Source: Neelides folsomi | Lineage: Eukaryota > Arthropoda > Collembola > Neelipleona > Neelidae | DNA length: 64,000 nt | Direction: 5' to 3' | Assembly (NCBI GenBank): GCA_034687125.1 | Contig: JAQGBZ010000120.1 | Location: forward strand, 1-64,000 | Shown here: positions 10,562 to 23,917 of the stretch, piece by piece | Position numbering within the stretch: position 1 is the stretch's first letter | How the letters are laid out: every line of letters starts with the position of its first letter | Position numbers and translations under genes: made by a program | Notes under the pieces: generated by a model | Database searches by the model: none | What the model was told of the DNA's origin: nothing | Seen by the model: the letters and a program-made list of their open reading frames with translations, nothing else

Positions 10562-13500
10562 TGTTCAATTTTTTTAAAATGGTTTTAAATAATAAAGTTT
10601 ATAAATCGACTAAAATAAGTTTAAAATAAAATAAGTCAAACTTGTAAAAATGTTCAAAATCTGCTGCTGAACAAACTCAATTGGCCCAATCGGATAAAAA
10701 ATCGAGGTGTGTGAAAAATGTTTTCCCAATTACTTGGAGACACTTTCAGAGGCCTGAAGTTAGCGAGCGAGATGAAATAAAGAATTACGGTCCCATTCAT
10801 CTCCTTTTTATTCCACCCGATTTAGTGGACTCCGTGGCCCATTAATAACATTGGGGCAAATTATGAAGAACCGGCCCTTTACGATTAGCGCGTCTTCCCA
10901 TCCAACTTCGGAGAGTGTCTAACTGTGGAGGAACGGAGATGGTCGAAGGGCGATAAAAAGGAAGTCATTCGTTGGGGGCGAAAGAGGTGAGGAGGACTAA
11001 TAAGAAATGAGCTACGATTCTCTCCGATTCTTCCTCCGAGGGATGTAAAAAGGGGAAAGTGCTGGTGGTGCAGGGAGATAAATCCATATGGTCCTCCACC
11101 GGTTAATCATCCTAATGTCCACTTCAACAGTTTTATGGGACGAAGTGGAACCGAATGTCAAGACTTATTCTTTTCTATTGTCCACTCCTTCCAAATCCCC
11201 TCCATTGTTTCAAACAACCCTTCATAAACCTCTTTCTCCAAACTTACAAAATCACAAACTTACAAGATCTTAACTTATACTTTACAAATATACTCAAATA
11301 CATACCATACATATATCCATACACTAATACTGATACACAAATACTGTACCTATGTAATATTATAAATATATCGTTAAATACAATATACTAAATCGAATAG
11401 ACACATATCTGTACATAAATACCGTTTTACAATACATGGTATAATAAAGACCCCAGTAATCTAATATAATAAATAAGTAAATATATGAATATAAAATATA
11501 TATTTCATGGTATTTTTAAGGTCTATGGTTGATGTAAATAATATGCGGAGTGGGCATACCATTATATTTTATATAAGAAAATGGAATATGTGCATTAATG
11601 TTTACGATATTGTCTGAATGGGGTTGAAGAGATAAAATAAGAAAGAAGTGAAATATGTTGAATTTGTCCAATTGGAGAGAGGACGGAAATAAAAAGCATT
11701 TTATATAAATTCCGCATCCGACCTCAACATCCGCCATTATTTGTCTCCCACAATGAATTTAATATTTTTATTTGATGTATTTTATGGAATTTCTTGAGTT
11801 CACTCACTCAGTTGCTCATCCGCTCAATTTCATTTCACTTTCACCAAAATTCAACCCTAAGTTTAGTGATGGGAAAACGAGGTAAATTGAAATGATTCAA
11901 CTTATTTTTATCACATGAGGATAAAAAAAAGTTAGGAAATCTGAAAGTTCTTCTTTCCCAATTCTCGGCCCTTCCTCAATACAAAGTAAGGAGAGAGTTT
12001 TCAATATTTTATTATTTTACTCTTTTAGTACAAAATTCCTTTAACCAATTCTCTCTAACATGTAAGCCATATTGTACGAGTATTATATTTTGATATATTT
12101 AAATACATTGAGTATGAAACCCATTGTATTAAAAGTTCATTTTGCCATTTGATTCAATATTATTAAACCAGGATAAGCCTTAAATTCAATGCATTTTAAC
12201 ACAATTGGCCTTATTGAACCAAATATAACAATTTTTCACGATACATTGAGCCTTATCCAAAGGCTCTACTGATATAACGTATACCATACGCTAAAAGTAT
12301 ATTGGTATTAGCATTAAGGTATATAATACATACATAAGATGTAGTTTAGTATTGAAGTCATTGTATTGAATCGAATGTATTAAACATGGCTCCTGACTGA
12401 GATGAAATAAAAGGACCTTTGAAGATTCCTTTGTTCTCCCCGTTTTTGTATTAAGTTTAAGCAAATTGACTTGGGTTCAGGTCTTGAAGAGTCAGAGATC
12501 AGTTTAAAGAGGCAGGAAGAGTTTAAAGGAAATTCTCGGTCGATTTGAATGGGAATTTCCGCTCTCTTTCTTGCTCTTTCTATTGAAATTGCATTGGAAT
12601 CATTGGAATTAGAAGCATAAGAAAATGAGAATAAGGAAAAAGAGAAGGGGAAGAAAAGGGAGAAAAGAGAAAAGGAAGTGAATGAGAAAAGAGAGGACGA
12701 GAAAAGGATTTGATAGTCATGGAGTGAATGAATATAGGTGATTGGATGAAGATAAAAGGTGGAGGGTTTTAAGCCAAGTTCCCTTCGACTCATGTCAAAT
12801 CACCCGATTTAGTTCTCCGGCATTAATTGATGTCGGGAGGGAGGCGGAGCGACAGCGGAGCTTTTTATTCTTAACAACCTTTTCCCATTCTCTCCTGATA
12901 ACACTCGAAACTCCATTTTCTCCGATTCCACCCGACCTCGTAATGAGTTCCGGAAGGGTTGGGATCCGACGGAGATTCAAAAAGGTGCCCCAAATCTCCA
13001 CTTACCAAGGAAGAGATGAGAAAGTTAATAGGGAAAGAAATCCAAAGATTCTTAACTCCACATGAACTCCAAAGATCCAAACTCTTACTTTATACTTAAA
13101 TACACTGCATTTGATACTTCCATCCTAGATTCTTTTACTCCCAAGATTTAAAAACCAGCACTATTCGTATATCCTCGCGGTATTATAAATATAGAGAGAA
13201 CGATCCAGATTCGTATCGGTTTTAAACCCTTTAAGTAAAAGATCTCCCGATTTTTCGGTTTTTTCGGGTCGAACTGTGTCTTTAAAGGTAAATGAAGATT
13301 GTGATTTTTTCACATCTGTAAGTATCTGTATAAAAACCTATCTGTGGGATATATCTGTATAAAATACATAGAATATCTCTGGTAGTAGTTATCTCTATGT
13401 ATCGGAGGATGAATTCGGGTTAGAGATATATCTTCGGGTTAAACCCTGGTAGTTTCGTGTGTGTATTGGAATGGAAGGATTTGGGGCTTGGGAGTTTGAA

Positions 13501-16500
13501 AGTGACGTCGTCGGGGCAAAGACATTCAACCCCCGAAATCCCATTTCAATCGAAGGGTCTTAACACAGGGAGGAAAGAAATGGAAAAATTACTCCCAGCC
13601 AACTCTGAATTTCCGCTAAATTTCCGCAATGGCTCCGACAACTCCAAATGGCACCCCATGAGATGAGCTCCACTTGGGACACCCTCACCGTTCATTCCAC
13701 AAATCACACATCTCCTATTCTACACATCATAAGAACCAAAAAGGACCTTTTTCCTCATGCTCCCTTGAGTTTAGTTAAAAGAGGATTTGAAAAATAAATA
13801 CTACTTTAATGTAGGTTTAAATGTTTAAGAGATATGGTATATACCAAAGAGTCATCATGTATAAAACTGTATATGAAAATTGTATATAAAAATTGTTTAT
13901 GAAAATTGTATTTGAAAATAGTTTAATATCTATATATTTTGTATGGGAGAATTTCGGGAGTTGGCGGGCCGAAGATCCGACATTGTCATGCATTTTTAGC
14001 TATCAAATTGAAAATGAATTTTGTTTCCTTCCCATCAACTTTGGGTCCGCCTCGGAATCGGAGACTCTGAGAGTTGTCAATGGATAGGCAAATTTGAATC
14101 TCCCCCTCTACCAGTCTTTTCCCTCTCCTTTGTTTAGGGGAAGGAGGAAAACAAAATATTTTGTTTTTTGACAGTGAAAGTGAGGGGACGGAAGTTAAAT
14201 TTATTTCCTTCCGCATCTCTCCGCTTAATTTTTCCATTTCCGCTTACACAATTCTTCACTCTTGGACCAAAATCCCCCACTTTGTTTCTTTTTTTATTAC
14301 ATACATTAAAATCATTAAATACATTAAATCCAGAGGGCGAAGATCAAACTAAATATTATACCGGTAAAGATTCCATACATTTAATTATTAATAATAATTT
14401 ATTATGAAAAAATCGAGAGTAGTTTTAATAGAATTACGAATAATTGTAATATTGAAATATTTTCTATATTTAGTTGTGTTTTATTTAATGACCTTTAAAT
14501 TCATATTGTTTATATGTAACTGTGTTATTTATTATGCATAGGAAAATGTGAATAAGACCGAAGGGGAAACTTATTTGTAATTTGAAAAGGATAAAAATTG
14601 AAAATGAATGAAATCCAGACGAAGAGATCAATTTCAAATCTCATCTCTCCGTCTCGACTCTCCTAATGACTTTTTTATCATCCTGTTCAATGGAACACAT
14701 TTCCTCTTCCTTTCTTTTATCTCCTTCATTTTAAATTAAGATTTCCTTCTTGTACAAGCTCAAGACCAAAACTCCTTACAACTTTTCCTCCTGAGAGGAA
14801 ATAAGTGGGAAAGATGAGAAATAAAAGGGGAAAGAACTTCACAGACATAAAACATTTTCATATTTATTTCTACATCATTACTTTCATATCTTCCTCACTA
14901 GACAAATTATTTTATTTTCAACAAAGAATCATTATAATTAATGTAAGAAAAATCATTATTTATGTACATCACTCATGTATAAACTAAAATATTAAATATA
15001 CCGTTTTTTGAAGAATATAGATGATAATGTTAACAAAATTTAATTTTAAAAAGATTATTTAATTAAAGATAAGGATAGATCGTAATTATTGCAATCACAC
15101 GTTATTAAGGCATTTCAATTTTTCTTTATAAATATTAAATGCTATTGGATCTTTATTTTATGTAATAGAGTATAATTTATAAACATTTATTTTATATAAT
15201 AAAATAAGTAAATGTGAAATACTAATGTATTTATATATTATATTAAAATAATCGTCCATGGAAAATATCATTTTCAGAAAAGTGTGAATGGTCTTTAAAG
15301 AGATTGATGGGGTTGTTTTGAGTGCCCCTGTGGTCCGAATCTCGTCTTCTAATTCTCCCCAATTCACCCATTTATTCTGATGTATGAATACAAATTCGTC
15401 ACACTTACCAACTTTGCATTCTTCGTTTGTCCTTTACTTTGAAGGGAATTGAAAAGAATTGCACTCTTTCGGCCCCAACCCCATAAAAAGGCCAAAGTTA
15501 TTTGTTAGAAAGAAAAGGGCCGGAAATTCATTTCTTAAGAACTCAATGGGCGTCGTAGGGAGCCAAAAATGACATGCAATTTCATCTCCAATTTCATTGT
15601 TGGAATTGGTGGGAATTAAATCCATAATGTAACCTAAGCAGGCATATAATAATCATTTAAAAACTCCTCTCCTTAAAAATGTTCAAATTGGACAAAACTC
15701 AAAAGAGGATGTGGAAATGAAAATTAAATGACGAATAATTTCAAAATAACCCATTTTATCAAAGTGGCGTGGAAATCTTTAAGTCGTCCAGTAATTTAAT
15801 TATAAAAAATTAAATGCTTTTACTTTAAACTTTTTTTGTTACAGATAAGTTTTGGATGTTTCTTCATCATTGATGTTTTTAAAATATTAGCTTAGATTTA
15901 AATGTCATATATGTAATATTGATAAAAAATCAATATTTTTTGAAACAAGTAAATGAAATGTATAATTTTCTAAAAATAATTAAAGATGAAATCATGAATG
16001 ACTCAAGGAATTGAATTATGGAAAAATTTGTCTTTCTGTTCCTCAGAGCCTCTTGCTGGTCTTTTTTGCATTGTGATTTTTGTGAGGGTTGAAGGCTGAT
16101 GGTGAAGGATTTATGAGATGTGGAGTCAATGTGGAGCGGAGAGGCCAAGGAGGGAAAAATGATGCAAAGTTGGCAAAAACATAAACGACTTTGACAAAAT
16201 GGGTCTCTCCCTTCTTTTGTGCCAAGGAATCGGTTTTCCTTTTGTTCGACCCCTTTTGTGCCCATCCAGAGGGACAGCGGAGGTCTCCGACCGACCAAGC
16301 CAAATTCATCCCCCTTCAATTCAACTATAAATATAATGATGGTCAATTTGTTCTGCTCCTGTTTATTTTCCCCTTTCACTCACCCCCATCTGAGATCTCA
16401 CCCTGTCGCATTACTAAAATCCAACCGAGCAAATTCCTAGAATAAACCCAACTAATGCTCACTAAATCTCCTAAATGGAACTTATTACCTTTGATGGAAC

Positions 16501-18645
16501 TTCTTAGCTATTCCATTCAAACCATGCAATAAAACTAAATAGCTAATTTCATCACAAAATCATCTGTTTAAGAATCCTAATTATCATCTCATTTATCTCA
16601 TAATCATTGTGAAATACATTATTGTGCTGTGATTAAAATAAAATATTAAATAAGTCAATATTTATTTAATTGTCATTACTGTAAATTTTTATTATTTCGT
16701 TTTATTTATAAGACATATTTATTATATAGATTTAAATATAGATTAAGATTAGAGATTAGATTACCTAAAGATTTTTTACATAGCTTAAGAATTTTAAGGT
16801 AAATAAAGGGATGATTTTGAATGTCAGGCGTGTGAAATACAAATTGATATAATTTTGAACGCTCTGACTCGCCTGACATTGTGTCACAAGAAGTAAATGA
16901 ATTGTGAATGATTCAAAAGATGATTCCCCATTTAAGTCATTTCACTTTCTGCATACTTTCTGGAGTTTGTGCGTTCCAATGCGTTGTTTATTTGGTCCAG
17001 AGATTTTGTAACTGACGCTGTTATTTATTCCATTGGGACACCAAATGAGAAAGGAGGATAGAAAGTGGTGAGCAGCCAAGCGAAGAGAATGTCCATTATG
17101 AAAGAAAGATTAGGTCATTGTCAATGTCAGCGTAATGGAGAGGAAATGATCATCTCGTCATCCTCAAATCTTCATCCTCCACTTACTACGAGGGTGCTTG
17201 TGCTAATACTCACTTTGTACCGAACTCATCTTCAATGTGACAATGTGAGCGGATTTGGGAAAATCCCCCTTGGCGAGAAATCTTCCCCAAAAACCGTCAA
17301 TGAACTTTCATCTGCTTCATTGATGAGACCTTCACAGACAGCCGTTGGAGTTGAGCAGTTGAGGGTGTATACATAAGTGTCTTGTATATGAAATATATAT
17401 ATGAAATATATACAGTAGTGAATGTAAGTACAGTGGTTGTATAAGCGGGGAATGAGAGGAAGATAGCGAAGATTAATAGAAAAAGAATCAATGAGGGTGT
17501 CGGGGGTTCCCTAACGAGCTCAACGAGGGGAAGTTGGAATGGTCACTGACAGCCACCGATGTGGACAGCCGGGGACTCAAAGGTTAAGCCACTCCGCCTC
17601 ATAAATTTATCCCTCCTTCAACGATGAACATTGAAGGGAAGAGGAAAAGGACTTCTGTCAATCTCGCCGCCTCTTTACAAACCTCCCTTTAAAACTCCTA
17701 TCAAACTAAGAATAAAGGAGTGATGTGGGGAAGGGAACGGGAATTAGTCATGGATATTATGGAAATGACAGGAGGAGACGGGGACGAAGTCGGAACATGT
17801 AGAAAAATATACTACTCAATATACCACACATACATGCAGTTTTACCTATATGCAATATATGAGAATTATGTAGAGATTGTACAATATTCTATAAAATACA
17901 TATCATATAAAAAGGAAGTATTTTCATATAAAACGTAAAATTTTAGAATATATTGCAAATGTATAAATAATGCATTTTATTTTGATCTACTATTACATAG
18001 CTAGAATATGTATCTGTGTATGATACAGAATACAAATATATTTAGGTATAAGGGATGTATGATATTGTGATATATACAGAGTGAGTATGGGTTTGAATCC
18101 TTGAGGGTTTTTATGGACGGTGTGAGTCATTTGATTTGATTTGCCGGGTTCTTCCTCGAATTTTCCCCCCCTCCGCCACTCCACTGATGACGGATGGAAA
18201 GCATTGAGAGGTTTAATGGTGAAATATGTAGACACGGATACGGACAACTAACCCGCCATTGGGGACGACAGAAGTCTCCCTCGGAGGCCTCAAACACCCG
18301 CACCCAAATTATTTATCGGAGGAACAAATCTCCATTCATTTCAATGACTCTCATGCCCACTTTAACTCCTTCACAATAACCAAAACTCTATTCATTTCTC
18401 ATTCATACTTTTTTCAGCCGATCTTTCCAATCCCTCACAACCGTTTAACCCTTTTCCATCGGTGATCAAAACCCCTTAATTACGCCCCTATTATCTTCGT
18501 CCAACAATGGCAATGAGCTTAAATTGTACTTCATAGATACAAATCTGTTTAGATTATTATAACATTACAATATGGTAAATTGAGAGGTGTATTTACATGA
18601 GTATAAATGTGGTCATACCTTCGTTAATATACTGACAATGAGTTG
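10562..18645. other. Gene-free stretch with GC-richer patches
   Basis: No gene is supportable. GC-richer patches recur at about 10720-11240, 12400-13070, 13440-14270, 16020-16450, 17040-17720 and 18090-18480, separated by AT-rich DNA. The longest open frames (minus 12380-12793 and minus 15930-16379) are low complexity or overlap open frames on the other strand, and show no domain. A short perfect hairpin lies at 16820-16880. Regulatory function of the patches is possible but not shown by the sequence. Confidence 0.5.
16820..16880. repeat. 61-nt hairpin with 11-bp perfect terminal stem
   Basis: AATGTCAGGCG (16820-16830) is exactly complementary to CGCCTGACATT (16870-16880). An inner AAATT/AATTT pair (16841-16845 and 16851-16855) can close the tip, leaving an imperfect middle. 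The size suits a small hairpin RNA precursor, but the middle of the stem pairs poorly and the arms do not match any microRNA I know. It could equally be a transposon relic. Confidence 0.35.
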
Positions 18646-20431
18646 TCAAAAATAGTACCAATAAATGAAAATTAAACAAAATAAAAGTAGGTATTCTAAA
18701 TGAGATTTATTTAAAATTTTTAAAAAGTTTAAAAAAAGTTTAAAAGTTAGAAGCAAATTAATAACATTTTCAAAGAGAATTGAGAACATCTCAAGCATAG
18801 AATTTGGACGAAATTCCTCGTATCGACTATTAAGGAATCGAATTTTTCGAACAGACTTCCAAACGCGACTTTCAAGTTTTCGCATGTTGGGATTTATTTC
18901 ATTTATCATAAAACAAAAAAGTTCTAATATCTTGAGAATAATTTATAATCCCATTCGAATAACAGCAAAGATGATATAAAGAAATTGGAACAAAAAGGGC
19001 AACAATAAACATGTTATTAAAACGACAAAGGAAATGCTATTAATTGAAGTAATTAGCAAATATATTAAACATGCAAATCCAATGTAACAAATATAAATAA
19101 AAACAGGAAGAACCATATCAGAAAAATCGAACGCCCATTCAAGCATAAATAGAATATTTTTATATAATGGAATCTTCAATAAGTCATGATCAATTCCGAT
19201 TACAATTTTTATTTTTTTGAGTATATAAAAATACATTAATCCTTGGTAATATAAGGAAATAAAAGATTTATAATTTACTTCAAACCATAAGCAAATCAAC
19301 CAGGATATATACATTTACATGTAAATAGAATATTACAAATTCGAAAAAATAAAAATTGTAATCGGCATTGATTATGACTTATTGAAGATTCCAATACATT
19401 ATTCAATTCTTTATATAATTCCATTTTTTCCAAAGGATCCATTTCATTGTAATGCATTTGCCAATCTTTTGATTTTAAGCTAAAAACATATAAATTCTTT
19501 CAAAATTAAGAAATATTGTATAATAGGTATTTTAATTGCTAATAAAGTAAAAATTCACAATTCATCTTACGATAGATTTGACAAAATTCTTTTGGTATAA
19601 GTTGAAATAACATATGCAAATAAACTAAAAAAAAGACACATCATTATATGACAATATAAGATACATGTAGTGATAAATTTAAAAAGAATGTTGAAATAGT
19701 AAATAAAATTATTGACTTTCTCTATATCCTGGTAAACATATTCTATAAAGCTCTTTAATTCAAATTGAGGAATAAATGGAACGATTAAAGGAATAAATGC
19801 TAATTGGGTAATATTTTTACATAGTAATGAAAACAATAGTCAAAAATTTCCCATTTAATTGCTGGTTTATATTTTTTCCTATAAAAACATTAAACACCAT
19901 TTTAAGAATAGGCACTCATTTAAATAAATAAATAATAATATATAAACAAAATGTGTGATTAACTCATAATTGGGTCTTTGTGGGATTTAGAACCGCTTTT
20001 CAATTTATATTATATAGGTAATATCATATATAGGTATTACGTTCAAATTATATATATATATTTATAGTCAATTTACCCAATAAAAAAAGTAATTTAATGA
20101 ATTCATTAAAAAAATTTAAAAATTGTTTATAACACGATATTAATTTATAGGCGAAAGTCAAGTGTAAAACATGAGATAGAGTTACCATAAAATCAAAAAC
20201 GGACCTTTTAAAATCAAATTCCCTCATTATGACACTTTTAATAAAACAAAGTATAATAAAAATATCTGTGAATATTTGAAAAATATTGAATATTTTATAA
20301 ATTTTCAATTTGGTTATATTTAGTAAAACTAGCTGAAATGTTTCAGAATTCCATTTGTAAAGAATAATGAAAAAACTCCCTAACAAATTTATTGCAGAAT
20401 TAATAGTTTTCAATATTTTCGGATCAATCAT
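18646..20431 (-). pseudogene. Chemoreceptor-like (gustatory/odorant receptor) seven-pass locus, probably damaged
   Basis: Several minus-strand coding-like blocks are rich in transmembrane segments. Block 1 (20431-20077, GTAAAT donor) carries three hydrophobic spans, including TLSHVLHLTFAYKLISCYKQ. Block 2 (about 19878-19571, TATAG acceptor, GTAAGA donor) has two. Block 3 (19479-about 19319) is the charged SKDWQMHYNEMDPLEKMELY loop. Block 4 (about 19300-18943) has two spans, and block 5 (18909-18646) is tail-like. Order, spacing and composition resemble arthropod gustatory receptors, which diverge too fast for a firm call by eye. Problems: a +1 shift is needed in block 2 near 19810-19830, and an in-frame TAA follows VIRMGL at the end of block 4. 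An inverted duplication spans blocks 3 and 4. It is probably a pseudogene or needs splices I did not find. Confidence 0.45.
19168..19393. repeat. Inverted duplication, ~53-bp arms at about 94% identity
   Basis: The arm at 19168-19220 (TGGAATCTTCAATAAGTCAT...) matches the reverse complement of 19341-19393 at 50 of 53 positions, with a spacer of about 120 bases. The right arm, read on the minus strand, lies in the receptor-like open frame (LESSISHNQCRLQF). The left arm is the same sequence flipped and is read antisense by the next block. It would form a long stem in RNA or single-stranded DNA. Confidence 0.8.
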
Positions 20432-23400
20432 TGCAGTGTATAGATCTATTATTTATGTGAAGTTGAAATTGGTTTATTAAAAACTACTTAAAGGTGACTA
20501 AAATATTTTTTATATTCTAATAATTCTATAAGCTGATTGTTTTAAAATACCATCTCATCGGTATGTAAGTAACCGGGATTTAAAATTGTTGTTAAATAAT
20601 ATAGAAATAAGATTAGAAATAAGTTATGGCCAAAATTGAAGTAAGATATTTCGAAATGTTGAATTTAGAACATTTATGTGAACTTCAATTATATTTTTGC
20701 CAAATTATATTATATTCAATAATATCGGTAATAATACATATTAACTTAAATGTCTAATGGCATTTTGATATTACATATCTTAACAAATCAATAACAATTT
20801 ATTTGAAATAACTTTGCACTTAATTGTTTGTAAATATGCTGTGTATTTTTCCTTATAAATATTATCTCCATATTATATGATGTGCTGTCCAAATTATCAA
20901 AGCTTTATTTCTATTAATGTATTCATTTGGACTTGAATTTTGTATATCAAATAATACATAAAATGTCAATACATTACAATACAATAAACAAAAAATTAAT
21001 CAGAATAAAATCTATTTTTTCTCTAATCGGCTTGAATCTGAATTTTAATTAATCGCCAATTATTTCCTATTTAAATACATGAAAATAATTTACGGTTCTT
21101 TCAAATTCAGAGCTGAGCAGAGAAAAAATATTTAATAGATTATAAAACTAATTTAAAATAACAGTAATTTAAAATTATTGATAGATTATGATAATTACAT
21201 AACATTTAGCTTTTGGATCAATTTAGAATTATGATATCAATATGATTCTATACTGTAGACGTCTGGACGATTGGTCCAATAGAAGAAATATATACAAGAA
21301 AATTGACCAAATAACATTTGGTCAACGGTCGAAATCAATCAAACATAAAAAATTGATTTAAAAAGTTTATTGTAATAATTAATTAAAATAAACTACTGTA
21401 TGTCATTGGTGGTAAAAATATAAACCATCTATAAATGGAATGAAAGTTGACGTTAATTTAATTGGAGGGGAATTGGAAGGCCGTGATGAATTGAAATACG
21501 AAGGGAGGACAGGAGAGTGAACATTTCCTAATCGCATTAACTCCGATGAGAGTGACAATTAAGGGAAGATAAAATCACCCTCCTCATCAGCTAATTTTTT
21601 TTAAATAATCGAAGGGTCGTAATGTCCTAATTTAATTTCGGAAATTACAACCCTTAGCTTCATTTCACTCTCGAAGATATTCTAAATGAAAATGAAGGCA
21701 ATGATTCAAAGTGGACTTGGGCTAAAATGAGCTCAATGAGTTACGAGAAGGAAGGGAGATTCAAAATAGGAAGAACGAAAGGAATTATTAACCGAAAGCT
21801 TCTCATGAATTCCTAATCCAAACTTTCCCCCTTTTGTCTTGTTCAAATATCCCCGTTTAATGTCACTTCCATTATAGTTTGAGAAAAGTTTCCTTTTTAA
21901 CAAAACTTTAAACCCCCGCGGCCCTCGCTTTAAATCTTTAACTTTCTTCCGACTTTGTCCCTTCCTATTTATTACCGTATTACAAGCATCATATTACAAT
22001 CTCGTAAAATCCACGCCATAGAAGCTTGTAATAATTCTTGGATATAAGGAGAATTATCATATATAAATCCTTATCAGAAGCTTCCAATGTTCTGTTTTAA
22101 AATAATTCAAATCTCCCTCGCTTTTAGTCAAATCGTAAATTATAAAAGAGGGGAGATTTGAGTGAGGAGATTTTAACAGCTTTTCCACAAAAACCCTTTC
22201 CAATCAGAAATCCCCATAATTTAATAATTTTCCCAAAGTGTGGAAATTGTTATTGGTCTCGGAGATGAGGAATTTGGTCGTGGGGTTGATTTTACTCATT
22301 TTGGATCCAGAGCTAATGCGATGGAACTGAGGAAGATGAAAAGGTCATTTTGGTTCGAGTGTCCTTTAATTCCTTCTCCACCTCCTGTGAGAATGAATGT
22401 AATGACAGGGGAGGTAAATGGAATTTCCAAAGAAATCTCCCATTCACGCTACATTCGTGGCCCAGGTACAATGAGGGAGGAATTAATGGGGGTTTATGGT
22501 TTGTCATTGGGTAATGTGGAAGGGTTAAATTTGTGTTGTCTCCTTTCGTTGTATGTGGAATGGAAGAAGAGGGCCAACTGGACATTCTGTCCTTTATTCC
22601 GAATCCCGTGGGAGGGGAATCCCTTTCAGGGCCGGGAGACATTAAAAGGAATTTCATGAGCCGTGACAACTTTACTTTTCAACGGCGAATTGCCCCCAAC
22701 GCCGCGGAGTTGAACTTCAAAGGCTTTAATCACCTCCACCACATAATGACTTTCATTTAACAAATTCCTCCGCAATGGGCAATTTACAAGACTGGAAAAG
22801 GATGAGCTCAATTCCACAAAAACTTCTTTATGAATGCATAATTAACTTACGGCTTCTATCCACCATAACCTTTTTTATATTTATGAAATATATTCTTTCC
22901 ATAGTAGTACAAATAAGAAAATTGAAATAATAACTTTTTTTGGTTATTTTAAATTAAATAAAATTTAATTACGATTAAACAAAGGATTGAACCTAAAATT
23001 AATAAAATGACTAACAAATAATATAAAGTATTGAAAGAACTTTTAATTTTCTTTTTCTTACAAAGACGCATCTTGGGAACAATTGCGCATTGTGGATTGT
23101 TTAAAATTGAGATGTCGTTCTCGTTGGTTGTAATTTTGTAATCTCGTATTTATAATTTAATCCATCAACGTCATGACTTGAATCTCTTTCCATAATTATC
23201 TCTTAATTATCTCAACTTGAATTTTGAGTGGGAAGTTGGAAACGGAAACGGCTCAAGTTGAAATTTCAATCTTGGATTTATCAAAAATTCTTATTTCATT
23301 CATTTGCCTTGTCTCGTCTTCAATCAATTCATTTACATAAATATTCATTCATCATTTAAGTCTCATTGGAATAATTTGGGAAATTAAATTACTTAAATGA

Positions 23401-23917
23401 GTCTTCACACTTTCATAAGCAAATCAAGGCGAGCTTATTGATTTCTGCTTATTAATAATTTCTACTCATTGTTAATCAGAAATAAATCGAATTTAAATGC
23501 ATGTTTTATATGAAAACTGTTTATTATTTTCTCTTGAGCGGTTTGCGTGTCGGTTGAAAAGGGACCACCATGAAGTTGAATTATTTAATACGACAATGAC
23601 GAATTGAGGACAAAAATGTTTCATATTTATGGTATTGTATAAATCTTAACAAAATGGTTGATTGACTATACTATATTATGTATGTACATAATTTAACTAT
23701 TATAACTACTTACATAACTACACTTTAAGACATATTCATTGGTTAAAAATATTTTTTCATTATGATTACATATTACAATATCAAAAAGTTAAATGTAATT
23801 GATCTGATAATTATTCAACAAATTATAAATTATAGAAATTCCTTTCCACACCTTTCTTATGATATTTAACATATAAGGGTGTATGATGTATTTAATTAGG
23901 TAATAATACTTAAATTA
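20432..23917. other. Gene-free stretch
   Basis: AT-rich sequence with GC-richer patches at about 21440-21960 and 22230-22830. Open frames of 118-139 codons lie on both strands of the second patch over the same bases (plus 22240-22659, minus 22313-22669). They lack recognisable motifs and splice context, and the mirrored openness is what a purine-rich, stop-poor patch gives by chance. Nothing else supportable. Confidence 0.5.

Noticed and set aside
12380-12793. 137-codon minus-strand open frame
   Set aside because: Dominated by a low-complexity Phe/Ser run from a GA-rich stretch; no domain, no splice context.
15930-16379. 149-codon minus-strand open frame
   Set aside because: Overlaps two other open frames in the same GC-richer patch; no recognisable motif and no paralogue seen.
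22240-22669. Long open frames on both strands
   Set aside because: Mirror openness of a stop-poor patch; neither has motifs or signals.
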